Source: Sulfopaludibacter sp963835555 (lineage in GTDB: Bacteria; Acidobacteriota; Terriglobia; Bryobacterales; Bryobacteraceae). From it: 64,000 nucleotides of DNA. Positions 8,707-18,344 of this stretch are shown here, one piece after another. The DNA is taken from positions 62,001-126,000 of the forward strand of contig CAWIGC010000018.1 of assembly GCA_963835555.1 (NCBI GenBank). Reading direction: 5' to 3'. Made by a program: the position numbers and the translations under genes. The notes below the pieces were generated by a model. That model was not told where the DNA came from. It saw nothing but the letters and a program-made list of their open reading frames with translations, and made no database searches. Position 1 is the stretch's first letter. Each line of letters starts with the position of its first letter.

Positions 8707-11700
8707 TTAGAAATTCAGCTTGAGGGCCATCTGGATCAGACGGGGTCCTCCGAAGCTGGTGATCTGCCCGAAGGTGGAACTGGTGATGCCCGTGGAGGGG
8801 CCGTTCCAGTTCGCGTGGTTCATGATGTTAAAGAAGTCCCCGCGAACATGCAGAATGTACCGCTCCTTGAAGGGGAAGTTGCGGCTGATGGCCATATCCC
8901 AATTGATGGACCCGGGGTTGGTCCACGAGTCGCGCCCTTCGTTACCGTAAGTTCCGGCAGGCTGCACGGCAAACGCCGCGGGATTAAACCAGGACGCCAG
9001 GGTATGCGGTAGCACCCCGGTGGTCTGCACCACGTTCGGACGGTCGGCATTCACGCCGGTCAGGGAAACGTCCGTTCCATCGGTGACCGTATTCGGCTGT
9101 CCGTTGTAGGCGCTGATGATGGGCGAGACCTGCCAGTCTTTGGTCAACCGGCTGGCGAAGCCGGCGCCGACTCCGGGGCTGACCGCGACCAGAGAGGTGT
9201 TGAAGATATTCCGCCGGTCGAAGTTACAGCGTCCCATTTCCGCCCTGCGGTTATTCGGATTCTGGTAGTTATTGCCGGCCAGTTCACCGCCAAAATCGTA
9301 AGTGCTCAGGCACTGTGAATAGGTGTAGTTTACCAACCAGTAGGTATTGTGCGCGAAGCGATGTTCCATCGAAAGCAGCAGGCCGTTGTAATGCGCCGAG
9401 TTCCCGTCGTCGGTCTGGACGATGCTGCTGTAAAGCGCTCCCTGCGTGGGATTCAATGCCGTCAGCACGCGCCGCTGGTTGGTGTTGGAAGTCGTGGAAC
9501 AGACGTTGTAGCTGGTGCCGTTGAGGGTGCAGGCGCCGAGTCCCGCAAACATCGCGGGGTTGACTTCATGGGCGCCCAGGATGTGATTGGTGCGGTTGCC
9601 CAGGTAGTTGATGCTGGCCTTCCAATCCCTGGCGACCTGCCGCTGGTAACTGATGTTCCACTGCATCATGTAAGTCGCGGCCACATTGGGCGGGATGGAG
9701 ACATAAGTGCCGGCGGTCGGGAACAACGCGGCGCCGGGGAAGGGATCGCCCGGTTTGCCGGTGGGCGTGACATAACCGGCCCAGGGATTGGAAAACTGCC
9801 CGCTAGTCAAGGTGACCGACGAAGCGTACGGCGGATTGGTCGTCCACCGTTCGGGATAGAAAAGTTCGATGGTGTCGTGGATCAGTCCAAACGCGGCGCG
9901 AATGGTCTGTTTGCCGTCTCCGGTGGGATCCCACACCACGCCCACGCGCGGAGAGACGGCATCCCAATGAGCGGGCGCGAAGGTGTGCCCGTTGGGGTTA
10001 TTGGGGTCCGTTGCGAAAAGCAGACCGGCGGGAGCCGAGGGATAGCGCGGGTCCACAGTATGGTAATTCGAAAGGAACGCCGGCAGCGAGAACTGGTTGC
10101 CGCGATCCTGCTTATCGTAAGCCGGCAGATCCGGCTCCCAGCGCAGGCCCAGGTTGAATGTCAGGTGCGGGGTAGCGTGGAAGTTGTCCTGCGCGTACAA
10201 GGCGAACACCGTCTGGCGGTTGTAGTTGGAAAGGGCGTTGCCGTCGGTGAAATTGGACATCCGGCCCAGCATGAAATCCGCCAGGTTATCGCCGGTGAGA
10301 TTTCCGCTGAAGGTGATCTGCCCGTTGGACTGCTGATTGTTAAGCGAGTTGAACTGCTGCTTCCGCCCGTCGAAGCCGAACCCGAACTGATGCTTGCCCT
10401 TGATCCAGGTGAAGTCGTCGGAAACCTGGAAGGTGTTGACGTTGAAATAGCCCGGCGCACAGGTGCCGCACGCTACGTTGAAGTAGTTGCCGACGGTGAG
10501 CTGAATGTAATTGGGAATATTGTCGTACATGTTCACCCCAATATCGTTGGGGCTGAACAGATTGGAGGCGGACCCGCGGTTGTCGGCACGGCGATCGAAG
10601 GTGGCATGAAAAGCGTTCACCTTGTCGGAACTGAGGCTGTAAGTATCGCCGATGGTCGTGGTCTGCGCGCGGTCCCGATTGCCGGGGCTGGGACCGGTGG
10701 TCAGCGCGTTCCTGCCGTCGAAAAATGCCTGCGCGGTGTAGTCATACAGGAAGTAGCGCACGTAGATTTGCTGCTTGTCGCTGCGCACATAGTCGATCTT
10801 GCCGATCCACTGATCGTCGGGATTATTGGCCGGCTGGCCGTAGAGGAACAGGCCGCAGGGATCGGCGGAGGTGGGCAGGTATTTGGTGGCGACCTTCACG
10901 GAGGCCGGGTCGAAGCGATTCACCGGGATCTGGTTGTTCGGAAACGGCGCATTGCTATTCAGCGGATCCTTGAGCTGCTTTGCGGTGGTCTGGCATCCGC
11001 CGACGCTTTTGCCGCCGTCCAGCACGCTGAAATCGCCGTTCAAGGCAGCCTGGGTGGGAACGTGGGCGGTGGTAGCCGCCGGGTTGCTGCGCTGCCGCGT
11101 TCCCTGGTAGCCGCCGAAGAAGAACAGTTTGTCCCGGATGATCCGGCCGCCGCCTACGCCGCCGAACTGGTTGCGTTTCAAAGAATCGCGCGAGGGCTGG
11201 GAAACCGAGCCCGCCAGAGTGACCAGGCCCTTGGGCCGCGCGTTGAGTTCGTAATTGCGCAGAAAGTCGAAGACATCGCCGTGGAAAGAGTTAGTGCCGG
11301 ACTTGGTGACGATGTTGACTACGCCGCCGGGGTGCAGGCCATATTGCGCCGGAATGGCGTTGGTCTGTACGCTGAACTCCTGGACCGCATCGGGGAACGG
11401 GATGGGCAGGTTGACGTTGCTGAAGGCGTCGTTGTTGTCACCGCCGTCCAGCAGGTAGCTGACGCCGTTGGCCTGGCTCCCGGCCACCGAGAAGGTACCG
11501 GATCCGTTCGAGCCCTGGATGTTCTTGCTGCCGGTCAAATCGCCGCCCGGCGCCGAGGTGGCGCCGCCCGTGAGTGTCAGGAGTTGCGTGAGGTTCCTGC
11601 CGTTGAGCGGCAGTTCCACGATGTTCTGCTGATTGACCACCTGCGAGATGGAGTTTTCCTTGGTCTCCACCATGGCGGCATTGGCAACCACTTCCACTGT

Positions 11701-12085
11701 TTCCGTCACCGAACCAATCTGCATGACGACCGGCATCTCGATATTGGAAGCCACCTGCAGCGTAATGCCCGTTTGGCGGTATGTCTTAAACCCGGAGGCG
11801 CTGACCTCCAGTTCGTAGGCGCCCACCGGCAGATTCGGAAACCGGAAAATGCCCCCCGCATCCGTGGTGAAGGCGTGAACCACGCGCCGGTCCACTTCCG
11901 TCATCTTCACCGCTGCGCCGGCAATAGCGGCGCCGCTAGGATCGGTAACATGACCGTCCGCCTCGGCAACGGCAACTTCCTGCGCGCTGGCGCGCAGGAG
12001 TCGCGGAAAGCATCAGAACAGCAGCGAACCCTATCGCTGCTGCGTATTTCACGCGAAACACGCGGTTCGCGAAGATATGCATCAT
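8707..12085 (-). CDS. Oar-like TonB-dependent receptor with carboxypeptidase-regulatory N-terminal domain (one frameshift)
   Basis: This is an outer-membrane protein of about 1125 aa. After a signal peptide (MMHIFANRVFRVKYAAAIGF onward) comes a carboxypeptidase-regulatory-like beta-sandwich (GHVTDPSGAAIAGA, FPNLPVGAYELEVSASGFKT). A TonB plug follows (VVNQQNIVELPLNGRNLTQL, GGVVNIVTKSGTNSFHGD), then a long beta-barrel ending in aromatic-terminated ALKLNF. The family is greatly expanded in Acidobacteria and takes up large substrates, often glycans or peptides. The signal peptide and mature protein are in different frames: one extra base in the hairpin CGCGCCAGCGCG near 11989 separates them, and removing it joins ATPARSAQ to EVAVAEADGH. 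The start at 12085 has a GAGGGG ribosome binding site and its own promoter at 12191-12219. Confidence 0.85.
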
Positions 12086-12190
12086 GGTATTCCCCTCTTG
12101 ATCAACCTGGAACAGAGCCTAAACCGCAATTACCTCCACCCACGGAGGTGCACCCTGAAACTAAATTGTGTTTTGTAGACCCTTGCGGGA

Positions 12191-12219
12191 AGTCTACGGA
12201 CGATTTACAAAATTGTCAA
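12191..12219 (-). promoter_or_regulatory. sigma-70 promoter of the TonB receptor
   Basis: The -35 is a perfect TTGACA (12214-12219) and the -10 is TAGACT (12191-12196), with a 17-base spacer. It sits about 105 bases before the start codon, leaving a leader with a small hairpin. An inverted repeat at 12242-12256, 22 bases upstream of the -35, is a candidate operator. Confidence 0.65.
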
Positions 12220-12241
12220 ACAAAAAAGCCTAAACGATGGT

Positions 12242-12256
12242 TTTAGTAAAACTAAA
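12242..12256. promoter_or_regulatory. inverted repeat TTTAGT-N3-ACTAAA upstream of promoter
   Basis: This perfect 6-bp inverted repeat with a 3-base centre lies just upstream of the receptor -35. It resembles the TTAGT-TT-ACTAA repeat in the NHL leader (5454-5465). It may bind a regulator; there is no direct evidence. Confidence 0.35.
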
Positions 12257-12387
12257 TATAAAGACCCGTTGGACATAATTTACCGCTATAAGCGGAAAAA
12301 TCAAGGTCCACGGCGCTAGATTTTACGGAACGGTGAGGTGTGACTTGAGAGCGACAGGTAGATCCCGGTTATCGGACGCCGATCCAG

Positions 12388-14004
12388 TTATTTGCGCTGA
12401 TGAAAGAGTTGAATGGCGTGCGATTGAGCGGAAGGCGCGTATTCCAGGACCACGCCTTGCGCCTTCAGTTTTTCCACCAGGGTTGCCACGGCGATGCCCT
12501 GTACCGGCGTGCCGCCCCGGATGGCCAGACCGGCGGCCACACCCGCGGCCTGCCCCAGGATCATGTATTGCGGCTCCATGCGGACCGACGAATAGGCCAC
12601 GTGGCTGGCCGAAAATGCCACCGGCACCAGCAGGTTGGCGGCTTCCGCGCGCTTCGGCAGCATGATGCGGTAAGGAATCTGGTAGGGCTTCACCGCCACC
12701 TGCATATCGCCCTCGTTGCGAACAAATCCATCCGGCGCGACGATGCGCTCCACGTTGTGCGAGTCACTGTTGTAAGAGCCCATGCCGATGGGGTCCGGCT
12801 TGGTCAACTCGGTCTGCAGGTCCTGCTGCACCATGACGTACTCGCCGACCATGCGCCGGGCTTCCCGGATGTACAACTGGTGGGGCCAGTGATCCGTGTC
12901 GGTGAATTCGTCCCCGCAGAGTCCCCACCGGTTCATCTCCTGCCGCAGGCTTTCCGGCACTTGCGGATCGTTCGCCAGAAAGTAGAAAAGGCCCTGATCG
13001 TAATTCTTGTGCTCCTGCCACATCTCGGCCCGGCGGGCGTAAGGGGCATCGGGGTAGCCCCAACTGCCGCCGATATAGTCGGTAGAAAATGCGCCCTGGT
13101 TATTGATATCGGCCTTGCCGTTCGGTATGCGGTCCACCTTGAGCACCGAATTCAGCGACGGCGCCCGCCCCTCGGCCTTGGTTCGCGCCTGCAGCAGGCG
13201 TGCGAACAGCGCGTACCGCGCGGCATCGTATCCCGCCGGCCTGGCGAAGGGAACCCGGTTTTCCGGGACCTCCGAGAAGCACATGCGGTAGTTGTAGGAT
13301 TGTACGGCCTGATCGGCGGCGCCGGGTTCGGGCAAGCGGCGGGTGGAGATCTCCGGGAGCAGTTTGCCGTCCGGCCCATAGGGCGAAATATCGACCAGAA
13401 ACTGGTGGAATGGCGTGCGGTCGCGCACGCCGGCGAGCGTTTCGCCATACTGCCGGCGGCCCTCGCGGCCGTAGGTATAACGGACGCCCGCCTGGGCCAT
13501 CAGGTCGCCTTCATAGGTGGAATCGATGAAGACCCGGGCCCGGAACGAGTCGCCATTTTCAATTACGATTTCGTTCACCTCGACGCCCGCTTTTCTTACG
13601 CCTTCGTGTTCCCGCAGACGGCTTTGCTCAAACAACTTCACGCCCGCGTCCCGCACCATGGCGCGGAAGATCTCCTCGGCCACGTGCGGCTCGTGAATCC
13701 AGCCGATCTCCTGACCATACCGCGACAGTTGATAATGCCTTCCTACGCGGAGATAGAATTCCAGGGCATAACCGCCGATCACTTCCTTCTTGCCGGTATC
13801 GGTCCAACTCAGGCCGCCGGAGACCATACCGCCCAGATGCCGCCCGGGTTCCAGCAGGGCGGTGTTCAACCCCTCGCGCGCGGCCGACACCGCGGCCATG
13901 ACCCCGCCGGCGGTACCGCCATAGACTACGACGTCGAACTGGTGCGATGCGGCGTGCGACAGGAACGGAAGCGCGAGCAGGGCGCAGAGGGCCTTGGCAG
14001 TCAT
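12388..14004 (-). CDS. secreted FAD-dependent oxidoreductase (FAD_oxidored family)
   Basis: This protein of about 538 aa has a signal peptide (MTAKALCALLALPFLSHAAS). The dinucleotide-binding motif FDVVVYGGTAGGVMAAVSAA follows immediately, with the ADP-ribose-binding acidic residue in ALLEPGRHLGGMVSGG. Further on, VFIDSTYEGDLMAQAGV and a C-terminal FAD-contact region (ILGQAAGVAAGLAI) match the large secreted FAD_oxidored family that is abundant in Acidobacteria and Planctomycetes. The substrate is unknown; several relatives act on carbohydrates. The start is taken at ATG 14004 because the signal peptide begins there. This ATG overlaps the stop of the PilZ gene (ATGA), so the two are coupled. 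Confidence 0.8.
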   Translation of the reverse strand: MTAKALCALLALPFLSHAASHQFDVVVYGGTAGGVMAAVSAAREGLNTALLEPGRHLGGMVSGGLSWTDTGKKEVIGGYALEFYLRVGRHYQLSRYGQEIGWIHEPHVAEEIFRAMVRDAGVKLFEQSRLREHEGVRKAGVEVNEIVIENGDSFRARVFIDSTYEGDLMAQAGVRYTYGREGRRQYGETLAGVRDRTPFHQFLVDISPYGPDGKLLPEISTRRLPEPGAADQAVQSYNYRMCFSEVPENRVPFARPAGYDAARYALFARLLQARTKAEGRAPSLNSVLKVDRIPNGKADINNQGAFSTDYIGGSWGYPDAPYARRAEMWQEHKNYDQGLFYFLANDPQVPESLRQEMNRWGLCGDEFTDTDHWPHQLYIREARRMVGEYVMVQQDLQTELTKPDPIGMGSYNSDSHNVERIVAPDGFVRNEGDMQVAVKPYQIPYRIMLPKRAEAANLLVPVAFSASHVAYSSVRMEPQYMILGQAAGVAAGLAIRGGTPVQGIAVATLVEKLKAQGVVLEYAPSAQSHAIQLFHQRK

Positions 14005-14360
14005 GCTCCCATTGGAGCACTTCTCGCCGCGGCGTAGGCGGGAGGGGCGGCCGCTCTGCGCTTCGCGGCAACGTCGCGGAACTCGTGCCGCAGGACGCGC
14101 AGCGCCGTACCGCGCGCCTCCACCCGCGCTATTACGCCGGCCAGAAACAGCCGGACCTTTTTCTTTCCGAAGTAGATGCCCGGCCAGTCCATAATCACTT
14201 CCAACCGGGTGCCCGCAGGCAAAGCCTCGGGAATGTCCAACAGCACACCGCGGGCGCTGATATCGATGGTGTGTCCCGGCAGCCACTGGGCGACGGTACG
14301 GTATTGCAGGGGCATCCTGAGGACGTACCTGTCGGCCGCCCGGCGATTGATTAGGGTCAT
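14001..14360 (-). CDS. PilZ-domain protein (c-di-GMP receptor)
   Basis: This 119-aa single-domain PilZ protein keeps both c-di-GMP contacts: RxxxR in NRRAADRYVLR (residues 5-15) and DxSxxG in TIDISARGVLL (about residues 32-42). It has no other domain. The start has GGAGGT directly before the ATG. The gene overlaps the secreted FAD oxidoreductase by four bases, an odd pairing that suggests second-messenger control of an extracellular enzyme only if the link is more than transcriptional convenience. Confidence 0.85.
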   Translation of the reverse strand: MTLINRRAADRYVLRMPLQYRTVAQWLPGHTIDISARGVLLDIPEALPAGTRLEVIMDWPGIYFGKKKVRLFLAGVIARVEARGTALRVLRHEFRDVAAKRRAAAPPAYAAARSAPMGA

Positions 14361-14443
14361 ACCTCCATTGTCCCGGGCGCCTGTGAATAGCCGATGAACC
14401 TTCCAAGTCGGATTGGTTATGAACGCGACGCCAGTCTGCGATT

Positions 14444-14452
14444 TGATACCAT
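14444..14452 (+). promoter_or_regulatory. extended -10 (TGATACCAT) six bases before the sulfatase GTG
   Basis: TG-A-TACCAT (14444-14452) is followed by exactly six bases and the GTG start at 14459, with no Shine-Dalgarno sequence. This geometry predicts a leaderless transcript. Confidence 0.4.
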
Positions 14453-14458
14453 ACCGGC

Positions 14459-15955
14459 GTGCTTTCCCGCCGTCACTTCCTGGGCTGTGGCGCCGCCTGC
14501 TTCGCGGCGAAAGGCCGCGCCCAAACGCGCGGCAGCCGGCCCAACATCCTGCTGCTGATGACCGATCAGCACCGCGCCGAATGCCTCGGCGCGGCGGGCA
14601 ATCGCGTCATCCAGACTCCCCACCTGGACAGCCTGGCCGCGGGCGGTGTGCTGTTCCGTCATGCCTACTCTTCTACGCCCACGTGTACGCCGGCACGGGC
14701 CGCGCTGCTTACCGGCCAATCGCCCTGGTCGCATGGCATGCTCGGGTACGGCAAAGTGGCGGAGCACTACCCCATCGAGATGCCTCGCCTGCTGCGCGAG
14801 GCCGGCTATTACACCACCGGCATCGGCAAGATGCACTGGACTCCGCAGCGCGCGCTGCACGGGTTCCACGAGACCATCATCGATGAATCGGGCCGCGAGG
14901 AATCTCCCGGCTTCCGCAGCGACTACCGCGCCTGGTTCCGTTCGCAACTGCCGGACGGAAACCCGGAGCCGACCGGCATCGACTGGAACGGCTATGCGGC
15001 TAAACCGTTTCCTTTGCCGGAGCGCTTTCATCCCACCGCCTGGGTGGCCGAAACAGCGATTCGCTGGCTCAACGATTACCGCCGCACCGAGCCATTTTTT
15101 CTGAAGGTGTCGTTTGAGCGCCCGCACAGTCCGTACGATCCGCCGCAGCGCTGGTGGGATCGTTATGCGGAAGCGGCGCTCCCGCCGGCCGGGGCCGGAA
15201 AGTGGGCGGACCGTTTTCGCGCGCCTTCCGATAAGGGGCCGGCCATCTGGCATGGCGACCTGGGCGCCGCGACGGTTCGCAATGCGCGCCGCGGCTATTA
15301 CGGCTCGGTCAGTTTCGTCGATGAACAAATTGGCCGGGTTTTGGAAACGCTGGAGCGCCGGCACATGCTGGACGAGACATTCATCCTGATGCTGGCCGAT
15401 CACGGCGATATGCTGGGCGATCAATACCTGTGGCGCAAGTCGTATGCGTACCGCGGTTCCGCGTCCATCCCCATGATCGTCCGGCCGCCGAAGGGATGGC
15501 CCACCGGATCGCGCGGGCGCGTGCTGCCGCACCCCGTGGAGATCCGCGATGTGTTGCCCACGTTGCTGGAAGCCGCCGGCGCGCCGGTTCCCGAAGCCGT
15601 GGAAGGCCGCAGCCTGCTCGGTCCCATGCGCGACCCCAAAGCCGCGTGGCGCCAGTGGATCGACCTGGAGCACGACGTCTGCTACAGTCCCGACAATCAC
15701 TGGAATGCGCTGGCCAACGGTGAGCGGAAGTATATCTTCCACGCCAAAACGGGCGAGGAGCAATTCTTCGATCTGACGGCGGACCCGCTCGAATTGAATA
15801 ACCTCTCGGGCGATGCCGGGCGCGCCGCGGAGGTCGCGATGTGGCGCTCGCGGATGGTCAGTCACCTTGCCGTACGCGGCGCCCCATGGGTAGTGAATGG
15901 GAAGCTGGGACTGCGACCCGGGTCGCAACTCTATTCACCGAATTATCCACGGTGA
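14459..15955 (+). CDS. exported type I sulfatase
   Basis: This 498-aa arylsulfatase-like enzyme has a twin-arginine type leader (MLSRRHFLGCGAACFAAKGR). Metal-binding DQ follows in LLLMTDQHR. The formylglycine signature is CTPAR (C76-R80) within SSTPTCTPARAALLTGQ, so the cysteine would need maturation by formylglycine-generating enzyme, which is not in this window. The HGML and ADHGDMLGD motifs complete the alkaline-phosphatase superfamily metal site. The substrate is unknown; sulfated polysaccharides are the usual targets in soil bacteria. It starts with GTG. Confidence 0.9.
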   Translation: MLSRRHFLGCGAACFAAKGRAQTRGSRPNILLLMTDQHRAECLGAAGNRVIQTPHLDSLAAGGVLFRHAYSSTPTCTPARAALLTGQSPWSHGMLGYGKVAEHYPIEMPRLLREAGYYTTGIGKMHWTPQRALHGFHETIIDESGREESPGFRSDYRAWFRSQLPDGNPEPTGIDWNGYAAKPFPLPERFHPTAWVAETAIRWLNDYRRTEPFFLKVSFERPHSPYDPPQRWWDRYAEAALPPAGAGKWADRFRAPSDKGPAIWHGDLGAATVRNARRGYYGSVSFVDEQIGRVLETLERRHMLDETFILMLADHGDMLGDQYLWRKSYAYRGSASIPMIVRPPKGWPTGSRGRVLPHPVEIRDVLPTLLEAAGAPVPEAVEGRSLLGPMRDPKAAWRQWIDLEHDVCYSPDNHWNALANGERKYIFHAKTGEEQFFDLTADPLELNNLSGDAGRAAEVAMWRSRMVSHLAVRGAPWVVNGKLGLRPGSQLYSPNYPR

Positions 15956-15966
15956 GGAACCCGCAC

Positions 15967-17520
15967 TCACCGTACCGGCGCGTCTTTGGCGACAGGCCGC
16001 AGCAGCAGATCCTGAAAATCGAAACTGAAATCCGTGGCGGAGGAGACTGGCTTCATGCGGACTTTGTCGATGGAGCCGTCGGGCCGGAGCGAGAAGGTCA
16101 CGAAGGCATCGGCGCCCAGCGAGCGATCGCGCCACCTTGCCACGAAGGTGTCGAATTGCCAGTGCTCCAAATCGCCCGTTAGTTGCTTCGAGTGCGTGAA
16201 TGCGATGGTAAGCTTACCGCCCTGTTCGGCGATCTTCACGTCGCCATACCACGCGTCCTGGTAGCGGCCGGCATAGCTCGCCGGCGGCAGGGAGGGGCGC
16301 GTATTAGCGTTGCGTTTGCCGCCGGATTGGGCCACTACCGCGGAAGCGTCCGCCGCCTCTTTGCGGGATAGACCGGCAAATACTTTCACCCAATCCGTGG
16401 CGGGCGCGCCCAGGTAATGGTCCACGATGCTCCAGGCGATGGCCGAATGCGCGCCCTCTTCCTCCTGGTTCGTGAGCACCACAATGCCGAGTTTCAGATC
16501 CGGCACCATCAGCACGCGCGAAACGAACCCCGCCAGCACTCCCGTGTGAAACACCACGCGCTTTCCGCGATAATCGCGCAGAAACCAGCCCAGGCCGTAC
16601 TCGTAGAAATTGGGACGCAGCGCTTCCGGACCGCTGCCGGCCGGCAGAATCGTCTGGCCCGTCCACATCATCTTCGATTGGGCCTCGCTGAAGAGCCGGC
16701 CGTTCGCCGTTTTGCCGCGATCCAGTTGCACCGTGACCCACTTCGCCAGGTCGCTCACGCAGGAAACGATGGAGCCAGCGGGCGCGTTGTTATCGACGTT
16801 TTCCTGCTCCAGCGGCTCCAGTTTGCCGGAGATTTTGGAATGCGGAATCGCCACATCGCCGCCACGCAACAGGGTCTCGGTGTCGGTGCCGGAATGGGTC
16901 ATGCCGAGCGGCGTGAAGATGCGCCGGCGAACGAATTCGTCCCAGCTTGTTTTGGCGACCGCCGGAATCAGTTGTCCGGCCACCAGGTACAGCAGATTGT
17001 CGTAAGCGTATCCGCTGCGAAAGCTGGTGGCCGGTTTCAGAAAGCGCAGGCGTTGGAGAATCTGTTCCCGCGTGAGATTGCTGGGCGGGAAAAACATCAG
17101 ATCGCCTTCGCCCAGGCCCAGCCCGCTGCGATGCACCAGCAGATCCGTCACGGTCATCTCGCGGGTGACGTAGGAATCGTACATCTGGAACCCCGGCATC
17201 AGATTCACCACGCGATCGTTCCAATGAATCCGGCCTTCATCCACCAGGATGGCCAGCGCCGCGGCGGTGAACGCCTTGGTGTTCGAGGCAATGCGAAAGA
17301 GCGTATCCGCTGTGACCGGCGCGGGCTGGCCGGTTCGCCGCACGCCGTACCCCTTTTCGAGTACCATCTTGCCGTCCTTCACGATGGCCACGGCAATGCC
17401 CGGCACGTCGAACTCCTTGCGCGCGCGTTCCACCAGGGCATCCACGTCCTGCGCGGGGCAAACCGCCGCCGCGGCCAACGCCAGTGACAGGCATCTACCG
17501 ATCGTGAAGCAGTTGGTCAT
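15967..17520 (-). CDS. secreted serine hydrolase, beta-lactamase class C/esterase fold
   Basis: This 517-aa protein has a signal peptide ending near VCPAQ. It carries the SxxK catalytic motif SNTK (S79-K82), YxN as YAYDN (Y173-N175) and an HTG-type third motif in VFHTGVLAGF. A C-terminal DUF3471-like lipocalin domain begins after about residue 410 (YAGRYQDAWYGDVKI). Such proteins are mostly peptidases or esterases; there is no reason to call it an antibiotic-resistance enzyme. Its start overlaps the rsmI stop by 26 bases, so it is the last gene of the mla-rsmI run. Confidence 0.85.
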   Translation of the reverse strand: MTNCFTIGRCLSLALAAAAVCPAQDVDALVERARKEFDVPGIAVAIVKDGKMVLEKGYGVRRTGQPAPVTADTLFRIASNTKAFTAAALAILVDEGRIHWNDRVVNLMPGFQMYDSYVTREMTVTDLLVHRSGLGLGEGDLMFFPPSNLTREQILQRLRFLKPATSFRSGYAYDNLLYLVAGQLIPAVAKTSWDEFVRRRIFTPLGMTHSGTDTETLLRGGDVAIPHSKISGKLEPLEQENVDNNAPAGSIVSCVSDLAKWVTVQLDRGKTANGRLFSEAQSKMMWTGQTILPAGSGPEALRPNFYEYGLGWFLRDYRGKRVVFHTGVLAGFVSRVLMVPDLKLGIVVLTNQEEEGAHSAIAWSIVDHYLGAPATDWVKVFAGLSRKEAADASAVVAQSGGKRNANTRPSLPPASYAGRYQDAWYGDVKIAEQGGKLTIAFTHSKQLTGDLEHWQFDTFVARWRDRSLGADAFVTFSLRPDGSIDKVRMKPVSSATDFSFDFQDLLLRPVAKDAPVR

Positions 17521-18322
17521 ACACCTCTCGTTTCGACAGGCCGCGCCGCCGCGCCACTTGTTTGATGGCGTCCATGCGCGCCACGCCGCCCTGAATCAGC
17601 GTCTGCACGGCTTCCTCCAGCGGTGTATCGTCCGGCGGGGGTTCGGTGGCTTTGCCGATGAGCAGCGTGATCTCGCCCTTGACGGAGTCGCGCGCCGCCA
17701 GAGTGGCGCGAATCTCCGCCGCCGTGCCGCGCAGGAACTCCTCGTGTATTTTGGTGAGTTCGCGCGCCACCACCACGGGGCGCGGACCCAGCGCCGCCTC
17801 GACGGCCTCCAGCGCCTCCAGAATGCGATGCGGCGCTTCGTAGAAAATCAGCGTGGCAGTGTTCGCCGGCCAGAGCCTCCAGCGCCTTGGCGCGCTGTCC
17901 GGGCTTGATGGGCAGAAATCCGCCGAAGTGAAAAGAATCGGTGGGCAGCCCCGATGCCGCCAGCGCCGTCAGCAGCGGCGGAAGGTCCGGGCACGGCCTG
18001 CACCGGCACGCCGCATTCGATCGCTGCGTGTACCAGCCGGTAGCCGGGATCGGACACCGGTGGGCATGCCGGCGTCGGAGACCAGCGCGATGGTGGTGCC
18101 GGCGAGCATGCGCGATACCAGCTCTTCGGTCCGTTCCATTTCGTTGTGTTCGTGATAGCTGATGGTGGGCTTTTGGATGTCGTAATGGTCCAGCAGCTTG
18201 CGCGTCTGCCGCGTATCTTCGCAGGCAATCAGGTCGGCCTCGCGCAGAATGCGCACGGCGCGATAGGTGATGTCTTCCAGGTTGCCGATCGGTGTCGCCA
18301 CCAGGTAAAGCTGACCGGACAT
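17495..18322 (-). CDS. rsmI: 16S rRNA C1402 2'-O-methyltransferase RsmI (three frameshifts)
   Basis: The gene is spread over three frames. The N-terminus has LYLVATPIGNLEDITYRA and ACEDTRQTRKLLDHY, and the middle has VSDPGYRLVHAAIECGVPVQ and AVPGPSA. The end has VVVARELTKIHEEFLRGTAA and a C-terminal tail SKREVYDQLLHDR. Single extra bases near 18057-18060, 17976-17981 and 17866-17869 break it; removing them gives 274 aa, the normal RsmI length. The enzyme is a tetrapyrrole-methylase-fold, SAM-dependent methyltransferase that modifies the decoding centre. Three indels in an otherwise perfectly conserved gene suggest sequence errors rather than decay. TATACT lies six bases before the ATG. Confidence 0.85.
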
Positions 18323-18328
18323 AGTTTG

Positions 18329-18334
18329 AGTATA
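18329..18334 (-). promoter_or_regulatory. -10 hexamer TATACT six bases before rsmI ATG
   Basis: On the minus strand TATACT is followed by CAAACT and then ATG (18322). The spacing places a transcription start on the start codon. It could give rsmI its own leaderless transcript inside the longer operon. Confidence 0.45.
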
Positions 18335-18344
18335 AGGGCCTGCG

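Larger units (their letters stand above)
8175..8722. repeat. tandem duplication of NHL-gene 3' end + palindrome + TonB-gene 3' end
   Basis: Two direct copies lie head to tail. Unit 1 (about 8175-8476) holds the real 3' end of the NHL gene, the palindrome at 8339-8451 and a mutated copy of the TonB-gene 3' end. Unit 2 (about 8477-8722) holds a copy of the NHL 3' end with about 58 internal bases missing, the palindrome at 8583-8695 and the real TonB-gene 3' end. The palindromes are 244 bases apart. The only coding content of unit 2 is the final codons of the TonB receptor. Confidence 0.85.
12086..12387. other. 302-bp intergenic region upstream of the TonB receptor
   Basis: This AT-rich stretch holds the receptor promoter (12191-12219), a 6-bp-stem hairpin ACCTCC-N6-GGAGGT around 12132-12149 in the leader, and the inverted repeat TTTAGT-AAA-ACTAAA at 12242-12256. 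The motif AAACTAAAT occurs twice, near 12158 and 12250. No gene is seen in it. Confidence 0.6.

Noticed and set aside
9349..12246. 965-codon open frame on the plus strand across the TonB-receptor gene
   Set aside because: It is antisense to a strongly supported receptor; its composition is the low-complexity Arg/Gly/Ala/Val type produced by GC-rich codon bias, with no family motif.
15967..17520. Antibiotic-resistance beta-lactamase
   Set aside because: The SxxK and YxN motifs fit the broad serine hydrolase/esterase group with a DUF3471-like tail; nothing points to beta-lactam hydrolysis.
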